Assembly: GCA_029891385.1 (NCBI GenBank)
Contig: CM057231.1
Span: 22,351,300-22,415,299, forward strand
Length of the DNA: 64,000 bases
Direction: 5' to 3'
From: Erythroxylum novogranatense
Lineage: Eukaryota > Streptophyta > Magnoliopsida > Malpighiales > Erythroxylaceae
The position numbers and the translations under genes are program-made. Positions 58,843-64,000 of this stretch are shown here, one piece after another. The notes below the pieces were generated by a model, which worked only from the letters and a program-made list of their open reading frames with translations, had not been told where the DNA came from and ran no database searches. Every line of letters starts with the position of its first letter. Position 1 is the stretch's first letter.

Positions 58843-59020
58843 TTCGCCATGACGAGCGCAAAGAGACGCCACAATGAAGCGCTAGAGGTACGTCGCGACG
58901 AGCCTTCTGGCTTACGTCGCGACGAGCGTGAAAAGGGCGTACGCCGCGACGAGCGTCATTCACGCCACGGCGAGCGATCCTCTGTACATCGCGACGAGGG
59001 CTGTAGATCGTGGCGAAGGG
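58843..59020 (+). repeat. CpG-rich palindromic repeat array inside the LTR
   Basis: The core tacgtcgcgacgagc or a variant recurs at 58889, 58913, 58940, 58961 and 58985, with weaker ends at 58844 and 59006. Its centre CGTCGCGACG is a perfect 10-bp palindrome. Spacing is 21-27 bp, always a multiple of three, so an ORF with R-R-D-E repeats (58849-59088) stays open; I take that as a by-product. Confidence 0.8.
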
Positions 59021-60080
59021 GTTTTTCTGATTGGATTGATTTTAGTTTATTGGGTATAATTTATGGTATAGACCTCCGATTGAGGTGATTCTTGATTCAT
59101 TACGAACTAGAGAAAGAGGTCTACAATTGAGGATAATCATGGGAGTTAGAATTTAATTTAAGTGGTATTGATTTATCGAGATTAAGGTCAATTATGGTTC
59201 ATAGTGTGACCTAAGTATTGAATTGAGACAATTGGAGTTTTAATTGAGGTTTTCAATGGGGGTTTTGATCCAGTGAATAGGAACTGTTATAGGAAGTACG
59301 AATTGAGGAAATTGAACTGAATTATAGGATTGGATCAATTATTGTCGATTGATTGAGCGAAGAGTTAGAATGGGACATAAGAGTTCAAAATTTGGGTTTA
59401 GCGCCGGGAAAATCGTGAACATGCATTGTACATAATTCCACTGAGACATATGCATTACTGAATCGTTTTATTGAGCATCTAATAATGGGACTATATTTTA
59501 CTGTTATAGGGACGCCGTTGGATCGTCATTCCACGGACATTGCTAGAACTTCCAGGCAGTAGCTCGGAAGTTACAGGTGAGTAACCTAGTTGGTTTCTCA
59601 AATTCCTGATTGTCTAAAATGCTCAATGTGAATTACTTGCCAATGTGAAATTGTATGATTACTGAAATGTACATGATCGGATGACATGTTTCTACTGTAT
59701 TGGATTGGACTACTGTATGATACTGAGAAATGCGATACTGGGCTATTATAGCCATACACTGAATTACTGAACACTGCATTGCATGCATAAATGCATGATC
59801 AGATAATGGATATGTGACCCAAGTGCTATTATCACTGAAAAGAGCTTCGAGCTCGTACATTTGATCTTGACAGGCCTCGAGCCCGAGGGGAGAAATCGAC
59901 GCGGCCCCCATCGAATCTCGATGAGCACTTGGGCACGACCTTTGAATCTTTGGAATAGAGTCTCATATGCATTGTATACATGGTGATTGAATTGCAAACT
60001 TCATCAATTGTGTGATGACATGAGAGGCGCAAATTGTTACGTACATCGTAAAGCTGTTGTATAATCTTGTGAAGTGTGAT

Positions 60081-60180
60081 ATGATACTGTAAATGGTTAT
60101 ATGTTATTGTAAATTGTTATTTGATACTGCAGACTGTTATAGACTACTGTAAATTGTTATGTAATACTGTTAATTAAATA
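60081..60180 (+). repeat. Five 20-bp tandem units near the LTR end
   Basis: Units start at 60081, 60101, 60121, 60141 and 60161 in perfect register (consensus atgatactgtaaattgttat); the last is more diverged. Confidence 0.85.
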
Positions 60181-60674
60181 TTATTGTGCCATGCTGTACG
60201 TAATCTGCGTAATGCATGATTTGAGTGAACCATCGATGATGGTTTCTCACTGAGTTCGCAAACTCACCCAAAATTGCAACCTATTTTTCAGGACTGATAG
60301 AGTAGACTCCTAGCTCCGGAGATAGCCTTTTCCTGCCGTACGAGCGTGTGGGCAAGAGAAGTGATGGCACACAGGTTGGTCAGCTGGGTTGGACTTTTGA
60401 GAATGACTTAGGATAGATGTTTGTATCAGTTTCCTTTTTGGTTTTGTTTAGGGGACTGATACATTTGTCTATTCTGATACTAGATGACTGTATTAAGATT
60501 CTTTTGGATTTTAAAAGTTACTGATTTTTGATATATTATGATTTTAATTATTGCGATGCCATGTGGATTATTAGTGGGAATGTTCTGGTGGTGCACCTTT
60601 ATCGTGGGATACGTGTCGGAACAACCTCCGGACGTCCCGATGTGTACCATACGGTGAGGAGGCGCTACATTAAG

Positions 60675-60686
60675 TGGTATCAGAGC
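60675..60686 (+). other. Primer-binding site of the gypsy element (initiator tRNA-Met)
   Basis: TGGTATCAGAGC, a perfect match to the standard plant primer site, 5 bases after the LTR end. Confidence 0.95.
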
Positions 60687-60779
60687 ATGGTTTGACATCT
60701 TTTGGGCATAGTGTGTTTTAGGCTTAAATCATTGTAAGAATAGCAGAACTGATCGGAATTTCTTGTCTGTTTTAGATCA

Positions 60780-61740
60780 TCCGTTCTTGGAGATCGAGTT
60801 GAGTTACCAGCTGACCTGGAATCGGTAGGAGCTAGTAGGGAGTCTCCTGCGCCTCATTCAGAGGAGTTGCCTCCTCGAGTTCCTGTGAGATGGGAACGGA
60901 GATACGATCAACTGCGTAAGCAGGGGGCGGTTGACTTCTATGGTAGCACCGACCCTGCGGAGGCTGAGGGATGGCTAGAGAGGACCGAGAGAGTCCTCGA
61001 TCAGATAGACTGTGACTCAGATGAGCGTTTTGACTACGTGGTTTCTCTGCTTCAGGGTCCTGCATATCAGTGGTGGAAGACTATCCCGGGCAGTACCACC
61101 AGGCCTTGTACACTGACATGGGATGACTTTCTGAGGGCTTTCAAGGACAATTTCATGCCCAAGATTTATCTGGAAATGAAGTTCAGGAGTTCCTAGAGTG
61201 AGGCGAGGCGATTGACCGTGGTGACTATGAGTGCTTGATTCAGCGAGTTAGTGGTTTATGCTTCTTCATTGGTGGCTACTGAGGCTGAAAGGTGTCGGCG
61301 TTTTGAGGGCGGACTCAATCTGGAGATCCGTACCCTATTAGCTAGGTCCGATATGGGCAGTTTTATTGAGTTGAGGGCTGCAGATGAGGATCGAGCGATT
61401 CATCGAGACAACAGATGACCGAGATTGGTCGAGGGACCAGATTAAGAGATCGATGTGATCGAAGCGATCTTGCAGAGGGTTCAAGAAGCGTCGAGTAGGC
61501 CCTTCAGTCCGCAGGAGAGGGCTAAACAGACTGGTGGTCGGGCAGAGAGGCGATTTGTAAAGACTGTTAGTGGTGGCGGCAGTGCCAGAGTTTCAGGGCA
61601 GTCTGCTCCTTTATGTGAGCATTGTGGCAAGAGACAAAGTGGAGAGTGTCGATGGCTATCTGGAGCCTGCTTGAGGTGTGGCTCGATGGACCACCTAGTG
61701 AGGAACTGCCCAGAGACTTTGGGAGCCCAGTCTACTATGA
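60780..61740 (+). pseudogene. Gypsy gag with zinc knuckle, broken by stops
   Basis: The frame is open from about 60780 and shows the gag domain: FYGSTDPAEAEGWLERTERV, FDYVVSLLQGPAYQWWKTI, then WDDFLRAFKDNF. It lacks a clear ATG start. A TAG at 61194-61196 and further stops and frame changes near 61236, 61416 and 61443 interrupt it. The frame from 61455 carries a CCHC zinc knuckle (CLRCGSMDHLVRNC, about 61670-61711) and then an arginine-glycine-rich run. Gag coats the element RNA. Confidence 0.9.
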
Positions 61741-61859
61741 TTTGGAAGATCGAAAGAATACCACGGCTGCAGAGCCGTGGTGGTAGATCGGGATGGAGAG
61801 GCCGAGGTCGAGGTCGAGGGCGAGGGCGAGCAGAGGGGTCCGCAGTGAGGTCAGAGGGT

Positions 61860-62210
61860 CTGAGCAGCAAACAGCAGTCTCAGGCCAGGGTCTATGCCAT
61901 GACTCGGCAGGAGGCCCAGGATTCCCCGGATGTTGTTGCGGATATGCTTCTGATTTCCGGTTTTGAAGCATATGCATTGTTGGATCCTGGATCCACTCAT
62001 TCTTTCATTGCACCGCATTTAGCATGTAGACTGCATGGGGATAGGCAGAGGTTACTGATATGGGTTAGAGGTGTGTACACCTCTCAGGTAATCTGTTGTA
62101 TTGGGAGAGATCTGTATGGGTGTCAGTTCGGATCGATCGGCGATTTGAGTGCCGATCGATCATTTTGCCTCGAGGAGATTGATGTGATATTGAGGATGGG
62201 TGGTTGATCG
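61860..62210 (+). pseudogene. Gypsy aspartic protease
   Basis: In frame with the end of gag, ALLDPGSTHSFIAPHLACRL (about 61972-62031) contains the active-site D-P-G-S-T-H-S-F-I block typical of this clade's protease. The frame stops at 62207, so protease and reverse transcriptase are no longer joined. Confidence 0.85.
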
Positions 62211-62225
62211 CAAGATAGGGCTATT

Positions 62226-63816
62226 ATGGACTGTTATACCAAGGAGGTCATATTGGAGTCTCTTAGTCAGTCCAGAGCTGTTTTTCGAGGAGTTAGTCAG
62301 GTAGTGCCAGCGAGGATGATATCCTTCTTGAGTGCCCTGAGATTGATGCAGGAGGTTGTGAGGCCTATCGGCTCACGAAGTGGATTCAGATTCGGCGAGA
62401 TTGCGGGATGTTCCGTAGTCGAGGATTTCCAGATGTGTTTCGAAGAGTTCTGGGATTGCCGCCAGAGCGGAGGCGAGTTTGAGATTGATCTCGTTCTCGG
62501 TACAGCCCCTATATCGATCCCTCCGTATAGGATGGCACCAGTGGAACTGCGAGAGCTTAAGGCTCAGTTGCAGGAGCTACTGGATAAGGGGTTCATTAGA
62601 CTGAGTGTTTCGCCATGGGGAGCTTCGGTACTGTTTGTGAAGAAGAAGGACGGGACTCTAAGACTGTGCATTGATTATAGACAGTTGAATCGGGTGACAG
62701 TGAAGAATAAGTATCCACTGCCTAGGATTGACGATTTATTTGATCAACTGCAGGGAGCTCAGGTGTTCACTAAATTGGATTTGAGATCAGGTTATTACCA
62801 ATTGAGGATTGCAGAGGCCGATGTGCCTAAGAGTGCTTTCAGGAGCAGGTATGGGCATTTCGAGTTCCTAGTGATGCCGTTTGGGTTGACTAATGCCCGA
62901 CAGCCTTCATGGCTTTGATGAATAGAGTTTTTCTGCCCTACCTGGATCGATTTGTGATAGTATTTATTGATGACATACTGGTTTATTCGAGAAGTAGACA
63001 GGAGCACGCTGAGCACCTGAGAATTGTTCTTCAGGTCATGAGAGAGAGACAATTGTTCGCCAAATTCACAAAGTGTGAATTTGGCTTGATGAGATTGTAT
63101 TTCTGGGGCACGTGGTGTCCGGTGAGGGTATCCAGGTGGATCCTCACAAGATAGAGGCAGTTATGAGTTGGAAGATTCCGAGGAGTGTACCCAAGTTGCG
63201 GAGTTTCCTAGGATTGGCCGGATACTACTGGAGGTTCGTCGAGGGGTTTTCGTTGATCTCCGCCCCTTTGATGAAACTGTCGAGGAAGAATGTGCCGTTC
63301 AGATGGTCTGAGGAGTGCTAGAAGAGCTTTGAGGAGCTGAAACATCGACTGACTACTGCATCGGTGTTAGGCATTCCTTCTAGTACTGGAGGCTTTGTGG
63401 TTTACAGTGAGGCCTCACATCAGGGATTGAGATGTATATTGATGCAGCATGGGAGAGTTATAGAGTATGCCTCGAGATAGTTGAGGTCTCACGAGGTGAA
63501 TTATCCAGTGCATGACTTGGAGTTAGCAACAGTAGTGTTTGCTCTGAAGATCTGGAGACATTATCTGTATGGGGAGACGTTACAGATCTTCACTGATCAT
63601 AAGAGTTTGAGGTATCTGTTGAGTCAGAGAGAGCTCAATTTGAGACAGAGGAGATGGATAAAGTTACTGAAGGACTATGACTGCACGATTGAGTATCATC
63701 CAGGGAAGGCCAATGTGGTGGCTGATGCATTGAGTAGGAGATCGCATGGGAGTGCAGCTCAGGTTCAGGTTTTGAGGCTACCTGGTCTGATTCAGTTGAG
63801 AGCTCTTAATGTATAG
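62226..63816 (+). pseudogene. Gypsy reverse transcriptase and RNase H, with two frameshifts
   Basis: RT blocks run from [17 protein letters not shown] (62520) through [17 protein letters not shown] (62640) and [15 protein letters not shown] to VMPFGLTNA (62873). There a one-base loss shifts the frame. The catalytic FIDD lies at about 62962-62973 in the next frame. A second shift near 63100 leads to [19 protein letters not shown]. RNase H includes [20 protein letters not shown] (63595-63654) and ends DALSRR at 63742, after two in-frame stops (near 63320 and 63478). All catalytic motifs seen are intact, but the chain is broken in at least four places. Confidence 0.9.
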
Positions 63817-64000
63817 ATGGATTTGGGTCAGGATGGAGCTCTGATTGCTACTCTGAGGCTGAGGCCGATGTTACATGACAGGATCCGGAAAGCTCAGGAT
63901 CAAGACCCAGTGTTAGTGAAACTAATTGAGAGTGTCCAGGCCGGTACTGATTCAGAGTTTGAATTGAGAGATGGGACTTTATGGATGGGACAGAGACTGT
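63817..64000 (+). pseudogene. Start of the gypsy integrase region, cut by the window edge
   Basis: After a TAG at 63814-63816 the same frame continues with the RNase H-integrase linker (KAQDQDPVLVKLIESV). The H-H-C-C and D-D-E motifs of integrase lie beyond the window. Confidence 0.6.

Larger units (their letters stand above)
57885..60669 (+). repeat. 5' LTR of the gypsy element (2,785 bp)
   Basis: Starts TGTAACATCCCG, a frequent start of plant gypsy LTRs, and ends ggcgctaca just before the primer-binding site. It contains a CpG-rich palindrome array and a 20-bp array (listed separately). No protein gene is supported inside it. Confidence 0.85.
57885..64000 (+). mobile_element. Ty3/gypsy LTR retrotransposon, right end outside the window
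   Basis: The 5' LTR (57885-60669), primer site, gag, protease, reverse transcriptase and RNase H follow in gypsy order on the plus strand; integrase and the 3' LTR lie beyond the right edge. Coding parts are well conserved but carry a few stops and single-base frameshifts, so this copy is recent but defective. The 5' flank GATAT (57880-57884) should recur after the 3' LTR. Confidence 0.95.

Noticed and set aside
58849..59088. 79-codon ORF with R-R-D-E repeats in the gypsy LTR
   Set aside because: It lies wholly in the LTR, and its open frame follows from repeat spacing in multiples of three; kept as a repeat, not a gene.

Overview
This is a window of nuclear DNA from a flowering plant, most likely a eudicot. 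It has two intron-rich genes with plant GT-AG splice sites, surrounded by long AT-rich stretches full of plant transposable elements: Ty1/copia, Ty3/gypsy, L1-type and RTE-type LINEs, a CACTA element and a Stowaway-like MITE. Nothing bacterial or organellar was seen, and the species cannot be told from the sequence.

Layout. Positions 1-580 hold the 5' end of a minus-strand LTR retrotransposon sitting inside an intron of the mismatch-repair gene PMS1 (703-4432, minus), whose last exons lie beyond the left edge. A decayed minus-strand copia element follows (about 5204-9636), then AT-rich DNA, then a decayed plus-strand Athila/Tat-like gypsy element (about 11500-15310). Next come two degenerate tandem-repeat arrays (15478-15900, and 16024-19070), the second split by an L1-type LINE (about 16612-18814). 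A small ORF for a possible secreted peptide (20826-21041) and a Stowaway-like MITE (21189-21484) precede the second real gene: a 27-exon FHA/AAA-ATPase gene (22147-31041, minus) that I could reconstruct completely as 1,252 residues.

From about 32774 to 53802 there is a nest of elements. The outermost is a minus-strand copia element with LTRs of about 1.5 kb. Its left LTR was split by a 10,275-bp CACTA transposon (32939-43213, with matching termini and an ATC target duplication) and by a 1,293-bp retroposon (43589-44881, GAATTAG target duplication). Its internal region was split by two further LTR-like insertions. After about 3 kb with nothing recognised comes an RTE-type LINE fragment (about 56900-57870) and a plus-strand Ty3/gypsy element that begins at 57885 and runs off the right edge.

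The only host genes I can support are PMS1 and the AAA-ATPase, plus the tentative peptide ORF. As I recall, the Arabidopsis homologues of the first two are also neighbours on chromosome 4, so this looks like an ancient gene pair pushed apart by transposons. I found no clearly new biological system. The points most worth following up are the intronic retrotransposon in PMS1, the peptide ORF, the repeat array interrupted by a LINE, and the CpG-rich palindrome array inside the gypsy LTR.
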